From Stentor coeruleus (taxonomy: Eukaryota > Ciliophora > Heterotrichea > Heterotrichida > Stentoridae), in assembly GCA_001970955.1 (NCBI GenBank), contig MPUH01000210.1, positions 17,397 to 81,396 of the forward strand: a DNA stretch of 64,000 nt, given 5' to 3'. The translations under genes and the position numbers were made by a program. Shown piece by piece: positions 1 to 10,313 of this stretch; the first letter of the stretch is position 1, and every line of letters starts with the position of its first letter. The notes under the pieces are model-generated. The model did not search any database and had not been told where the DNA came from. It saw only the letters and a list, made by a program, of their open reading frames with translations.

Positions 1-1
1 A

Positions 2-2469
2 ACATTTAAAGATATTGAAAGTATTGAGGGTACACTTGAATTCGATAGCAGCGGTATTTCTTTATGCGACTTAACTTTTGATGGTAGTATTACTATTAAT
101 CAAATGGAAATTTCTTCATTGGATAATCTGAGTATAAAAGCTCAGAAAAAGTCTAGTTTTAGATTGGTAGATGTCGTTTTTAAAGAAAAATTCAATTTAA
201 GCAGCAGTAAAAATGTGCTAATTTATATTGAAAACACTAATTTTCAAGATAATTCATACAAAGTAACTCTTGAAGCTAAGTTTTTGCAATCAAATAGTCA
301 GCTTGAATTGTTTAGTTCTAATGAAATAAAATTTTCAAGTATTTATAAAAATGAAACTTTTTCTTTATATCAAGTAACATCAAATGTGCCTGTTTACTTT
401 GAAGGAGAAAATGGGAATTTTACTGTTAATAGCATATTATTAAATGGCTGTAACTATAATAAGCCAATATTTGAACTAAATAATAACAGTTCTGCTATTA
501 TAAACTTAAGCTCTTTTACTGATAATATTATGAATAAATCATACTTTAAAATGGTTGATAGTTCACTAACAATTAATTCAAGTATTATAAAATCACAAGA
601 ATTCAATATGAGTTTAATTGAAGCAGTTAATTCTGAGATCATTATAATTCTTAGCGAAGTAAAAGTTCCTTTTAATAATCCACCATTGGATATGAAAAAT
701 TCAACGTTTTCAATATATAATTCATCATTTTCTCAATGTAACAATGTTAATCTTTTTATAGAATATGAATATTTACCAAATAACGTAGAGTTTATAGAAA
801 CCCCAATAGGCGACTGTAAATGGGAGAGTGAAGTTGACCGTGTGTATCTTTGCAAAAATTCTAATAAAGATTGTGGTGTAAAACTTCCAGTCACTTGCCC
901 TAATGGAGAAATTAACATAAATGGATGTCGTAAATGCAGTGATACAACATTTTCAGTTGATTATTTTAACCTAAAGACTTGTTTTGAATGCCCAACTGGC
1001 TTAGCTAAATGTTATAATAATACATTAAAGCCAGATAAAGGAATATGGCATGAACCTGAACTTGAATTTTCACTTATATTCAGACCTTGTCTTGAACCTA
1101 CTGCTTGCATAGGAACCAGACTTGGAAAATACAAAGGAATTTACAATACAAAATGCTCTAGTTTATATAAAGGTAGATTTTGTCATTCTTGTACTACAAA
1201 TACTACTAAAACTGGTTTACATAAATGCTCTTTATGTCCAGAAAATTATATCAATGCACTAATCCTCATAGCTTTAATTGCTATGACAACTTTGATTGCT
1301 TATTATATGATCAAGACTACTGTGAGTTCAGCATTTATACCAGAAGAAATGTATTCAATGTGTATTAAAATTTTTGTCAATTGCTTCCAAGTTATCTATC
1401 TTTGTCTTCAATACAAGTTCAAATGGCCAGATAAAGTTAAGAGTCTAACAGTAACAAATGAAAATGATGATGGAGGAAGTGCAACAGCAAATTATTTTTT
1501 CTCTTTGAAATGCTTATTTAACTCTCATTAACAAATGAAAATGATGATGGAGGAAGTGCAACAGCAAATTATTTTTTCTCTTTGAAATGCTTATTTAACT
1601 CTCATTTAGATTACGAGAATAAAATTTCTGAGGAGGACTTGTTTTATTACAGAGTATATTTCATGATGGTTTTGCCTATACTTTTATATATTGCATCATG
1701 GATATGTTATGGACTACTTAAATTTACAGCAAGAAATATCTACTTAAAGTTTTATAGAACTACGATTTTTACAGTCTCATTTGTATTAGCATACCCATTT
1801 ATACTTACTTATTTATTCTCGCCTTTTGCATGCATGTCTTTAATAAATGGAAAACCTGAAAATTTCGATGAGCATGTCAATAAAAACGATTATCCTCAAT
1901 ATCTTATAGAAAACAGGAACATAGAATGCAACTTTGAACATTATAAAAAAATTAAATTCGCTGCACTTTTTGGTATTATTATATGGGGAGCTGTAGTACC
2001 TGGATATATATTCTATCAAATCTATAAAAAAAAGGAAAGCCTCTTTGAATTCAAAGTTAAAATCAAATACGGTTTTTTGTTCAACGGTTATTTGAATTCA
2101 AGTTACTATTGGGAATTTATTATCCTATCCAAAAAATTAATAATCGTCTTTATAACTGTATTTATGGAAAGAGATTATGACTCCAGACTTCAATCGTTCC
2201 TTATCATAGCATCGCTACTATTTTTTATGAATCTGCAAATTAACTTTAGACCTTATTTCAATGAGAAGCTTAACAATTTAGAATTATATGCATCGATAGT
2301 AGTGATTATCACAGTTTTATTAAGTTTTATTTATGAAGAATTCAAAAACGAGTTTTCAATCGAATACATTCTGATTTCAGTTTTTAATATCATGAGGTCC
2401 GGATTATTTATACTTTTTATACTTTTCACTTATTTCATGGTTTTCAAAAGGTTTAACCAAGCAAGATAG
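2..2469 (+). pseudogene. Receptor-like beta-helix/Cys-rich/multi-TM protein, copy A (5' cut, frameshifted, 3' truncated)
   Basis: The frame is open from the window edge, so the true start lies upstream. It reads to a TAA at 1529-1531, then resumes in another frame and ends at a TAG at 2467-2469. The break is an exact 77-bp tandem duplication (1452-1605); counting one copy only, the two frames agree. The protein is very similar to the intact paralogue at 5180-8101: Asn/Ser-rich repeats of beta-helix type, a Cys-rich segment around 800-1240, and hydrophobic helices from about 1255. Compared with the paralogue it lacks roughly the last 100 residues, because the sequence after the penultimate helix joins directly to 3' sequence resembling the end of copy B. 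The family function is not known; a surface receptor or adhesion role is inference. The 77-bp repeat could be real or an assembly error. Confidence 0.85.
1452..1605. repeat. Exact 77-bp tandem duplication inside copy A
   Basis: Bases 1452-1528 are repeated without change at 1529-1605. Because 77 is not a multiple of three, the duplication puts a TAA in frame and shifts the rest of the gene. The corresponding stretch of the paralogue (around 6890-6960) is present once. Confidence 0.95.
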
Positions 2470-2758
2470 GATAGGTTTAGTTTTTTTAATTTTAGTTTAT
2501 TTTTAGATTATAGTTACAATACTAATCATCTGAAAGCACTTAAGTTCAATAAATCATTTTTTTATTATTAATAATTATTGTGAAAACACATATACAAACA
2601 TTTTCTTATAATTTCGCTGCAACTAATTCCTCAGCAATACCAAAAATAATCCTAAATCTAAACCTACCTTAAAAGCATTATTTTATTTAAATTCCCATTT
2701 ATTAAATTTTCGTAATCTTTTACGCATACCCTCTTCCTTCAAACTTAATCAATATTCA

Positions 2759-2778
2759 TTAACCCCATCCAGCCCGAG
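2759..2778. repeat. Left terminal inverted repeat of the piggyBac element
   Basis: It reads TTAACCCCATCCAGCCCGAG inward from the left boundary and pairs with the right end at 3695-3714. Confidence 0.85.
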
Positions 2779-2849
2779 GGAAGTTTTTTACTACCAGATA
2801 TAAAAAAAAAAAATTTTAATTTTATTCATAACTTATTAACTATCTAAGT

Positions 2850-3480
2850 TTAAACACAATGATGCTCTAAATGATGAAAACATTTTTGATGAACTGGCCG
2901 TTTACATTTGCTGCAATAATAAAGAGTTGAGCTTTTTACTTTTTTTTTTTTACATGGCCTGCAATCTCTTCTTTGACTTCCTTTTATCAATCCGATGTTA
3001 GAATCAATCTCCGTAGGTAGATTTTCAAGAGTTTGTGCGAAACCTGAAAGGAAAGTTGCTAATTTCATACGAAAATCCAGGTTTGATGACTTTCTTTCAG
3101 TAGAATTTTTGTAGAGAATAAAAGAATTATGAATGGACATTTCTACCAAATATATGAGGCAGTTTTTCCATTATTTATTGAATCGATGGGGATACTCATT
3201 TTGTCTGATGAATAGCATTTTAGCCAAGTTCCAATTGCTTTGAATCAGTTTCTTGTCATCGTTTGCTTTATTAGCTTACTGTCCCATAGCAAATTTACAT
3301 TCCAGTGCATTCTAGCTTCAGGTAAACGAAGAATTCCCATCATAATGATAATTGCAAAATATCTTTTGATATCTTGGAGAGTAAGAGGTTCCCAAAGCCT
3401 GTCTTGTGGGGAAATGTTTATCTTTTTGGGAATTTTAGCATCATAATTTCAATTTGTGCAATCCCTTATAAAATCGAAAC
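2850..3480 (-). pseudogene. piggyBac transposase remnant
   Basis: Two decayed blocks are visible on the minus strand. The first (about 3150-3450) reads like the start of the DDE_Tnp_1_7 core: PLTLQDIKRYFAIIIMMGIL, then a Trp-containing stretch and MTRN followed by a stop where family members have an MSR-type motif. The second (2850-3149) is the family C-terminus: an NSFILYK motif, then a Cys-rich zinc finger with CRPC, YYCSKCK and a KCF..LEHHC ending. The catalytic Asp-bearing middle is missing, and in-frame stops plus a frame change separate the blocks. It cannot encode an active transposase. Confidence 0.88.
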
Positions 3481-3694
3481 ATTTTTCATCAAAAATTAAA
3501 GAAAAAAACTGTTCAGGCTCTTGCAATCCTTGAAGATAAGAATCAATCTGAAAGGGAAAGCAAGTTAGATTGATGTCGGCAGGTTATGGAGCATTCTCCG
3601 CCATTTATCATGAGCTCTTGTAGTATTCCTTTGCACTACCGAGAAATGATCAGTGATCATTTTATTAACTAAAAAAAATTATCATCCCAAAATT

Positions 3695-3714
3695 CTCGGG
3701 CCGCAAAGGGTTAA
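3695..3714. repeat. Right terminal inverted repeat of the piggyBac element
   Basis: On the minus strand it reads TTAACCCTTTGCGGCCCGAG inward from the right boundary, matching the left end at 16 of 20 positions. Confidence 0.85.
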
Positions 3715-3756
3715 CCATACTATCTTCTCATAGTCAAAAACTAAATTTTTATATAA

Positions 3757-4625
3757 ATTCCTTGATGCTTGAGGAGTGTGAACTAATAGTTTCCTATAAA
3801 AGTTTTAAAAAAAAAATCCAAATCCAAAGACAAAGACAAAAATAATTATTACCAAGTCCTTCAATGAAATCGTAAAAAGTTCTCTGATTTAAGTTGTCAA
3901 GAGTAATCATTAAGCATGGCTTAATTTGAATTAACCCTATGAAATATCTTCCTTTATTCAAAACCTATATGCAATAGAAATGACTCTTTCTGTAGTAAAT
4001 AAACAATCAAAACTATCCTTGAAGTATTTAAAATTAATTTATCACAAGGTGGCCTGTTATATAAAGTTTATTAGTTCCTCCTATATATTATAAAATCCTA
4101 GCGAACTTAGTTCAGGACATTTGCATAATAATAAACGCCCTTTCTGTTGTTTGAAATGATGTGGGAGTTGAGATAAACCCGACTTTTTATTTGCTCTTAC
4201 GTGAAAATTCTAGTTTTTTTTTAAGACTAACTTAAAAGCCTTGAGCTTTAATATTAACAGTTTTTCTATAGAAAAAGAACTTCCTGAAAGAGCATCTAGA
4301 TGTCTTATATTATCTCAAGAAAACGACCTTATTATTATTACCAACAACTTTGATAAGATATTTTTGTGTCAAGTTTATATTATTTACTCAGTGATAATAT
4401 TGAATTACCTGCTGAAGTAATGAGTCAGCTTAGATGCTTATAAAGCCTTTAGAAAAAAGATAGCTATTCCCTATGCTGCTTATTATAATAATAATATTTA
4501 TATAATTAGTAGATGAAGGAAAAAAGAAATTTGCCAGGTGTATATTGAAATATGCGAATAATTTCTGAGTAAAAATAAATCTAAGGGTTAATTATTAGAT
4601 ATAAATTTTCTTATTATTTTTTAAA
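3757..4625 (+). pseudogene. Decayed copy of the pseudoprotease-Kelch gene (copy A)
   Basis: This stretch aligns base for base, with many small changes, to the intact gene at 8486-10090. Examples are the shared run around CCAAGTCCTTCAATG, the TATCTTCCT..ATTCAAAACCTAT region, and GATAATATTGAATTACCT. The start codon has become ATT (3757-3759), many stops and indels break the frame, and an internal block equivalent to about 9300-9660 is deleted. Similarity fades near 4625, well before the end of the parent gene. It lies immediately to the right of the piggyBac element. Confidence 0.9.
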
Positions 4626-5179
4626 GACTTAACACTTCTTTTCCTCAGTTCAAACAAAATCGTCTCTTTATGTGTATTTTCTTTATCCGCCATGGTTATA
4701 ATTGTTTATTTCAGTATGATAGTTGATTTTAATTTAATAAAAAATTATGCTTGGACCATGTGCTTAAAATAAGAATGATGTGCTTTTTTTAATTAATGCT
4801 TTGAAATCAAATAACAAAATATATAATTCCCTTAGCTTAAGTATTTTTTCAAAGTAAAATTTGTATTTTTTTCTCAAATATCAGCCTAACTAGATAGCTT
4901 TAAACTTAAGGTTTTCAGTGATTAATCTTAATAAAGCATAATTATTAGGTTTTTCTATATGATGATATCACAAAATATTGTCTTATATCATATTCTTGCT
5001 AATAACTAAGCATAAAGATGCATTTATTCTATAAAATTGGTAAAGAAAAAAATCAAATTTTCAACGAAAACTTTGATTTAAAGCTATATAAATTTAATTT
5101 TGCAAGACCTATAACTTATTTTAATTCAAACATATATACAATTCGAGTTTTTTATCATCCCTGAAAAGCAAATATTTTC
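4626..5179. other. Intergenic, AT-rich, no gene seen
   Basis: No coding signal, RNA gene or repeat is recognisable. The last part is the upstream region of the receptor gene at 5180. It does not show the G-poor leader seen before many other plus-strand genes. Confidence 0.5.
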
Positions 5180-8101
5180 ATGCATAAATCAATGTATAAT
5201 ATAATCATGCAAAGTGTTTATAATAAAAATATGCTAATCACCTTCACGATCTTTGCTATTACTATAATTTCATGCAGCTCTGAGTTTTTGTATGACCAAA
5301 GTGATAATTCAACAGAAACTTTTACTGCTTGCACTAATAATAAAGCATTTAATCATACAATGCGAGAGCTTAAGAGTAAAAGCATTAATATAAGCAGTGT
5401 TATTACGGACTATAAAGATATTTCATATAATTGGATAACATTTAAAGATATTGAAAGCATTGAGGGTACACTTGAATTCAATAGCAGCGGTATTTCTTTA
5501 TGCAACTTAACTTTTGATGGTAGTATTACTATTAATCAAATAGAAATTTCTTCATTGGAGAATCTGAGCATAAAAGCTCAGAAAAAGTCTAATTTTAGAT
5601 TGGTAGATGTCATTTTTAAAGACAAATTCAAATTAGCCAGTAATGAAAATGTGCTAATTTCTATTGAAAATGCTGATTTTAAAAATAATTCATACAACGT
5701 AACTCTTGAAGCTAAGTTTTTGCAATCAAATAGTCAGCTTGAATTGTTTAGTTCTAATGAAATAAAATTTTCAAACACTTATAAAAATGAAACTTTTTCT
5801 TTGTATAAAATAGCATCAAGTGTGCCTGTTTACTTTGACGGAGAAAATGGGGATTTTACTATTTATAGCATATTATTAAATGGCTGTAACTATAATGAGC
5901 CAATATTTGAACTAAATAATAACAGTTCTGCTATTATAAATTCAAGCTCTTTTACTGATAATATTATGAATAAATCATACTTTAAAATGGCTGATAGTTC
6001 ACTAACAATTAATTCAAGTATTATAAAATCACAAGAATTCAATATGAGTTTAATTGAAGCAGTTAATTCTAAGATTATTATAATTTTTAGTGAAGTAAAT
6101 GTTACTTTTAATAATCCACCATTGGATATGAAAAATTCAGCATTTTCAATATATAATTCATCATTTTCTCAATGCAACAATTCTGATCTTTTTATCGAAT
6201 ATGATGATTCAATAAATAATATAGAGTTTTTAAAAACCCCAATAGGCGACTGTATATGGAAGAGTGAAGTAGACCGTGTGTATCTTTGCGAAAATTCTAA
6301 TAAAGATTGTGGGGTAGAATTTCCAGTAACTTGCCCTAATGGAGAAATTAACATAAATGGATGTCGTAAATGCAGTGATACAACATTTGCAGTTGATTAT
6401 TTTAACCAAAAGACTTGTTTTGAATGCCCAAGTGGCTTAGCTGAATGCCATAATAACACATTAAAGCCATATGATAAAATATGGCATGAAACTGAACTTG
6501 AATTTTCACTTATATTCAGACATTGTCTTGAGCCTACTGCTTGCAAAGGATCAAAACTTGGAAAATATAAAGGAATTTATAATACAGAATGTTCTAATTT
6601 ATATAAAGGTAGATTTTGTCATTCTTGTGCTACAAATTCTACTAAAGTTAGTTTGCATAAATGCTCTATATGTCCAGAAAATTATATCAATGCACTAATC
6701 CTTATTGCTTTAATTGTTATGATAACTTTGATTGCTTATTATATGATAAGGACTACTGTGAGTTCAGCATTTATACCAGAAGAAATGTATTCAATGGGTA
6801 TAAAAATTTTTGTCAATTACTTCCAAGTTATCTATCTTTGTCTTCAATACAAACTCAAATGGCCAGACAAAGTTAAGAGTCTAACAGCAACAAATGAAAA
6901 TGATGATGGAGGAAGTGCAACAGCAAATTATTTTTTCTCCTTGAAATGTTTATTTAACAATAATTTAGATGATGATAATAAAATTTCTGAGGAGGACTTG
7001 TTTTATTACAGAGTATATTTCATGATGGTTTTGCCTATACTTTTATATATTGGATCATGGATATACTATGGAGTACTTAAGCTAACTACAAGATATCGCT
7101 ATATAGAGCTTTATAGAACAGTCATTTTAATAGTCCCATTTTTACTAGTATACCCAACTGTGCTTACTTATTCACTATCACCTTTAGCATGCCAATCTTT
7201 AATAAATGGAAAGCCTGAGAATTTTGACGAGCATGTCAATAAAGAAGATTACCCTCAATATCTTATAGAAAACAGGAACATAGAATGTAATTTTGAACAC
7301 TATAAAAGAATATTATTCGCTGTGTTTTTTGGCATTATTATATGGGGAACTGCAGTACCAGCTTATATATTTTATCAAATCCATAAAAAAAGGAAAAACC
7401 TCTATGAATACGAAGTTAAATTCGAATACGGTTTTTTGTTCAACGGTTATTTGCATTCAAGGTACTATTGGGAATTTATTATCCTATCCAAAAAATTGAT
7501 AATCGTCTTTCTAACTGTATTTATGGAAAGTGAATATGACACCAGCCTTCAATCAGTCCTCGTCATAACATTCTTAATTTTCTTTTTTATATTACAAATC
7601 TACTTTAGACCTTATTTCAATGAGCAGCTTAACAATCTAGAAGTCTTAGCATCATTAGCAGCAATTATCACAATTTTATGTGGGATTATTTATACAGCAT
7701 CAAAAACTGGATCTTGGGTCGCATATTTTCTGATTTTAGTTATTTTTATTGTGAATTTCGGATTTATTGTATATTGGGCTTATTTCATGAGTAAAGAAAT
7801 GGTCACTTATTTGATAAATAATTTCGAGTTTCTTAAGAGATTTAGAAGGCATGATGAGTTTGATAAAGATATATCTAGAGAATTTAAACATTTGAAGTTT
7901 ATTTATATTAAAGAATTCCAAAAACTTTTTACGCAAGTTGAGGATGATTATAAACTTAATTCGAATTACCTTGGGAATAATAATACGCTAGATGACCTTT
8001 ATGGGAAGATTATGGAATCGTCAGTTGAAGATTATTCGAATAATGTTGCTCCGGTTATTAGGGTGATTAATAGAAGACAATCTCATTTTTTGACTAAGTA
8101 A
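5180..8101 (+). CDS. Receptor-like beta-helix/Cys-rich protein with about nine TM helices (copy B, intact)
   Basis: The product is 973 residues. A hydrophobic stretch after Met-18 (MLITFTIFAITII) looks like a signal peptide, so Met-18 may be the functional start. Residues about 60-350 are Asn/Ser/Ile-rich short repeats typical of right-handed beta-helix ectodomains. Residues about 355-500 are Cys-rich with CxxC spacing (PVTCPNG..CRKCSD, CFECPSG, CSICPENY). Then come about nine hydrophobic helices (about 500-870), with a conserved FRPYFNEQLNNLE between helices 7 and 8, and a charged cytoplasmic tail of about 100 residues. This layout is common in large ciliate and oomycete surface-protein families. 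No ligand or enzymatic domain is recognised, so receptor or adhesion is inference. It is the intact partner of the damaged copy at 2-2469. Confidence 0.88.
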   Translation: MHKSMYNIIMQSVYNKNMLITFTIFAITIISCSSEFLYDQSDNSTETFTACTNNKAFNHTMRELKSKSINISSVITDYKDISYNWITFKDIESIEGTLEFNSSGISLCNLTFDGSITINQIEISSLENLSIKAQKKSNFRLVDVIFKDKFKLASNENVLISIENADFKNNSYNVTLEAKFLQSNSQLELFSSNEIKFSNTYKNETFSLYKIASSVPVYFDGENGDFTIYSILLNGCNYNEPIFELNNNSSAIINSSSFTDNIMNKSYFKMADSSLTINSSIIKSQEFNMSLIEAVNSKIIIIFSEVNVTFNNPPLDMKNSAFSIYNSSFSQCNNSDLFIEYDDSINNIEFLKTPIGDCIWKSEVDRVYLCENSNKDCGVEFPVTCPNGEININGCRKCSDTTFAVDYFNQKTCFECPSGLAECHNNTLKPYDKIWHETELEFSLIFRHCLEPTACKGSKLGKYKGIYNTECSNLYKGRFCHSCATNSTKVSLHKCSICPENYINALILIALIVMITLIAYYMIRTTVSSAFIPEEMYSMGIKIFVNYFQVIYLCLQYKLKWPDKVKSLTATNENDDGGSATANYFFSLKCLFNNNLDDDNKISEEDLFYYRVYFMMVLPILLYIGSWIYYGVLKLTTRYRYIELYRTVILIVPFLLVYPTVLTYSLSPLACQSLINGKPENFDEHVNKEDYPQYLIENRNIECNFEHYKRILFAVFFGIIIWGTAVPAYIFYQIHKKRKNLYEYEVKFEYGFLFNGYLHSRYYWEFIILSKKLIIVFLTVFMESEYDTSLQSVLVITFLIFFFILQIYFRPYFNEQLNNLEVLASLAAIITILCGIIYTASKTGSWVAYFLILVIFIVNFGFIVYWAYFMSKEMVTYLINNFEFLKRFRRHDEFDKDISREFKHLKFIYIKEFQKLFTQVEDDYKLNSNYLGNNNTLDDLYGKIMESSVEDYSNNVAPVIRVINRRQSHFLTK

Positions 8102-8485
8102 GATAGGATAATTTTAGTTTTTTTATACTTTAGTTATAATGATTTTTAGAGTATATACTTGGTTTGATATGAATTTGCTTATTTTGTAGAGAAGTGTAAT
8201 TATTGTTGATTATTAGAGAAAATTTTTTAGATTTGAAGACAAATTAGAATAACTACATGGAGAAAAGTTTTAATGAAAACCCATAAATAATCTCCCTAAA
8301 TTCCACTACAAATTCTTCAATAAAATTATCAAAATATAATTCTAATGCCACCCATTATTCATACAACCTCATTCATAAAACCTTTACGATTTTCCCCCCA
8401 AACATCTTTATCTCCTCCAAATCCTCATAAATATTCATTAGCCATATAACCCATCTCCTAACCATAAAACTCAATTCGCATATAA
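8102..8485. other. Intergenic spacer containing the piggyBac empty site (paralogous)
   Basis: AT-rich DNA between receptor copy B and the Kelch gene. Bases 8430-8447 match the joined flanks of the piggyBac element of copy A, with TTAG at 8438-8441 where copy A has TTAA. The last 100 bases are G-poor on the plus strand, as before other plus-strand genes. Confidence 0.7.
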
Positions 8486-10090
8486 ATGTCCTGCTGTTGT
8501 TGGAGGAAACATGAGTTAATAGTCTCCTATAAAGGTTTAAAAAAAGAAAAATCCGGAGGCATAAACAACTACTACCAAGTCCTTCAATGGATTTATAAAG
8601 AGTTCCCTGATTTGCGTTGTCAAGAGTTATCTTTATACATGGATCAAATAAAATTAATCCCATCAAACTATCTTCCTATATTCAAAACCTATAAGTCAAT
8701 AGAAATAACAGTTTCTCTAGTAAAATCAACAATCAAAACTAATCTTGGGGTATTTAAACTTCGTTTACCACAAAGTGACCTTTTATGTACAGGTTTCTTA
8801 GTTTCTCCAACATATTGTATTATCCCAGCGGATTTAGTTCAAGACCATCTAAATAATGATAAACGTCCTTTACTTTTGTTTGAAAATGATGAGGAAGTTG
8901 AATTAAACCCAACTTCACAAGGTATTGAATTAGGCCATAACCTTCTTGCTTTCGAACTAAAAACTCCAGTGATAAATTTCAAGCCAATTTCCTTAGAAAA
9001 CAGTTGTAAACTAACACAATCATCTTTAGCAACAGAATCAGACCTGGAATTTTCATTTGTTCTTATGTTTACTCGTGAAAAGCCAGTTCTAACAAAGACT
9101 AACCTAAAAACCTTAGGTTTTAATATTGACAGTTATTCTATAGAAAAAGAACTTCCTATAGGAGCATCTGGATGTCCTATTTTATCTCAAGAAAACGACC
9201 TTATTGCTATTATCAACAGTTTTGGTGAGATAGTTTTTGTATCAAGTTTCTATAATTTACTCAGAGATAATATTGAATTACCTCATTCAGTAGATCAAAG
9301 TATAATAAAAGATCATCCAGGGTTTATGCAAACAGCTTGTTTTTTTGATAGTTGTCGTAGCGAAGGTCAATTTTACTCTACAGACGAAGCACTTAATAAA
9401 GTATTCAAAACTCCAGAAATGATCCTTGGGTCTACAGCTGTTGTTAGCAACCATGGGATTATAATAGTCGGATTAAGCCCAGATCAAAACCCTAAAACCT
9501 GGCTTTTTGATGGGAAAAACACAATAGAACTTCCCCCAACCAAAAAAAAACACCTTTACCATAGCTGTTTAGCTTTAGATGATGAAATTTATGTTATTTC
9601 AGGTAGTACTCCTTCTGTTGAAGTATATAATTTTAATGATTCAACTTGGAAGTTAATAGAACCATTAGAAAAAAGAAGAGCTATGGCTAGTGCTGCTTAT
9701 TATAATAATAATATTTATTTAATTGGTGGAAGAAGGGAAAAGAAATTCATAAGGTCGATATTGAAATATGCAGACAATTCTTGGGTAAAAATAAACCTAA
9801 AACTTGATATTGGGGTTTCTATGCTAGGGTGTATTGTTAGACATAAAGATTTTCTTATTTTTGGAGGAGAAACAACTGGGAAAAAAAATTTACAGAGTTG
9901 GTCAGTTAATGTTAGGAAGAAGGAAATACATGAGGAGAAGTATAGCGTTGAGAATAATTTTGGTAGATTTTCTCAGTTGTATTTAGAGGATGAGGTGCTT
10001 TTGTATGCTAATGATGGCACACTTTATAAGTATGATATGGATTCTTATGAGTTGTTTACGGTTAGTTTGGATAAGGAAGATATTAATTAA
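8486..10090 (+). CDS. Trypsin-fold pseudoprotease with C-terminal Kelch repeats
   Basis: The product is 534 residues. Residues about 60-270 resemble a DegP/trypsin-like two-barrel domain: GFLVSPTYCIIPADLV sits where proteases have the catalytic His motif, and GASGCPIL sits at the Ser motif GxSGGP. The Ser remains, but the His position is replaced by Pro-Ala-Asp, so proteolysis is unlikely. Residues about 310-520 hold Kelch-like blades (YVISGSTPSVEVYN.., NIYLIGGRRE.., FLIFGGETTG). The N-terminus MSCCCW has clustered Cys that could be palmitoylated (inference). The gene follows the receptor gene in both copies of the segmental duplication, which hints at linkage but does not prove joint function. 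Confidence 0.75.
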   Translation: MSCCCWRKHELIVSYKGLKKEKSGGINNYYQVLQWIYKEFPDLRCQELSLYMDQIKLIPSNYLPIFKTYKSIEITVSLVKSTIKTNLGVFKLRLPQSDLLCTGFLVSPTYCIIPADLVQDHLNNDKRPLLLFENDEEVELNPTSQGIELGHNLLAFELKTPVINFKPISLENSCKLTQSSLATESDLEFSFVLMFTREKPVLTKTNLKTLGFNIDSYSIEKELPIGASGCPILSQENDLIAIINSFGEIVFVSSFYNLLRDNIELPHSVDQSIIKDHPGFMQTACFFDSCRSEGQFYSTDEALNKVFKTPEMILGSTAVVSNHGIIIVGLSPDQNPKTWLFDGKNTIELPPTKKKHLYHSCLALDDEIYVISGSTPSVEVYNFNDSTWKLIEPLEKRRAMASAAYYNNNIYLIGGRREKKFIRSILKYADNSWVKINLKLDIGVSMLGCIVRHKDFLIFGGETTGKKNLQSWSVNVRKKEIHEEKYSVENNFGRFSQLYLEDEVLLYANDGTLYKYDMDSYELFTVSLDKEDIN

Positions 10091-10313
10091 ATTGATTATA
10101 TAAAGTAAGTTTAATAAACGAAAAGGGGCTTTTTGAGGTTTAGGAATATGGGGAGTTTGGGGATTGTGGTGATGGTTAAGGATAATAATTTTAGAATTTT
10201 TCGGGGACTGTGTATGACTTTTATTTAAAAAATTAGATGAAGGTTGGCTTGTAATACTACCATTAATTATGCATAAGCTTTATATGGTTTCGGATATTAG
10301 TTTTATAATAAAT

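Larger units (their letters stand above)
2759..3714 (-). mobile_element. piggyBac deletion derivative with TTAA target duplication
   Basis: The 956-bp element is bounded by TTAA at 2759-2762 and 3711-3714, the piggyBac target duplication. The outermost 20 bases at each end form an imperfect inverted repeat, 16 of 20 identical, both beginning TTAACCC and ending GCCCGAG. Inside, on the minus strand, are decayed pieces of a piggyBac transposase. The segmental paralogue keeps the uninterrupted sequence AATATTCATTAGCCATAT at 8430-8447, matching the DNA on both sides of this element. Insertion therefore happened after the duplication that produced copies A and B. Confidence 0.9.
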
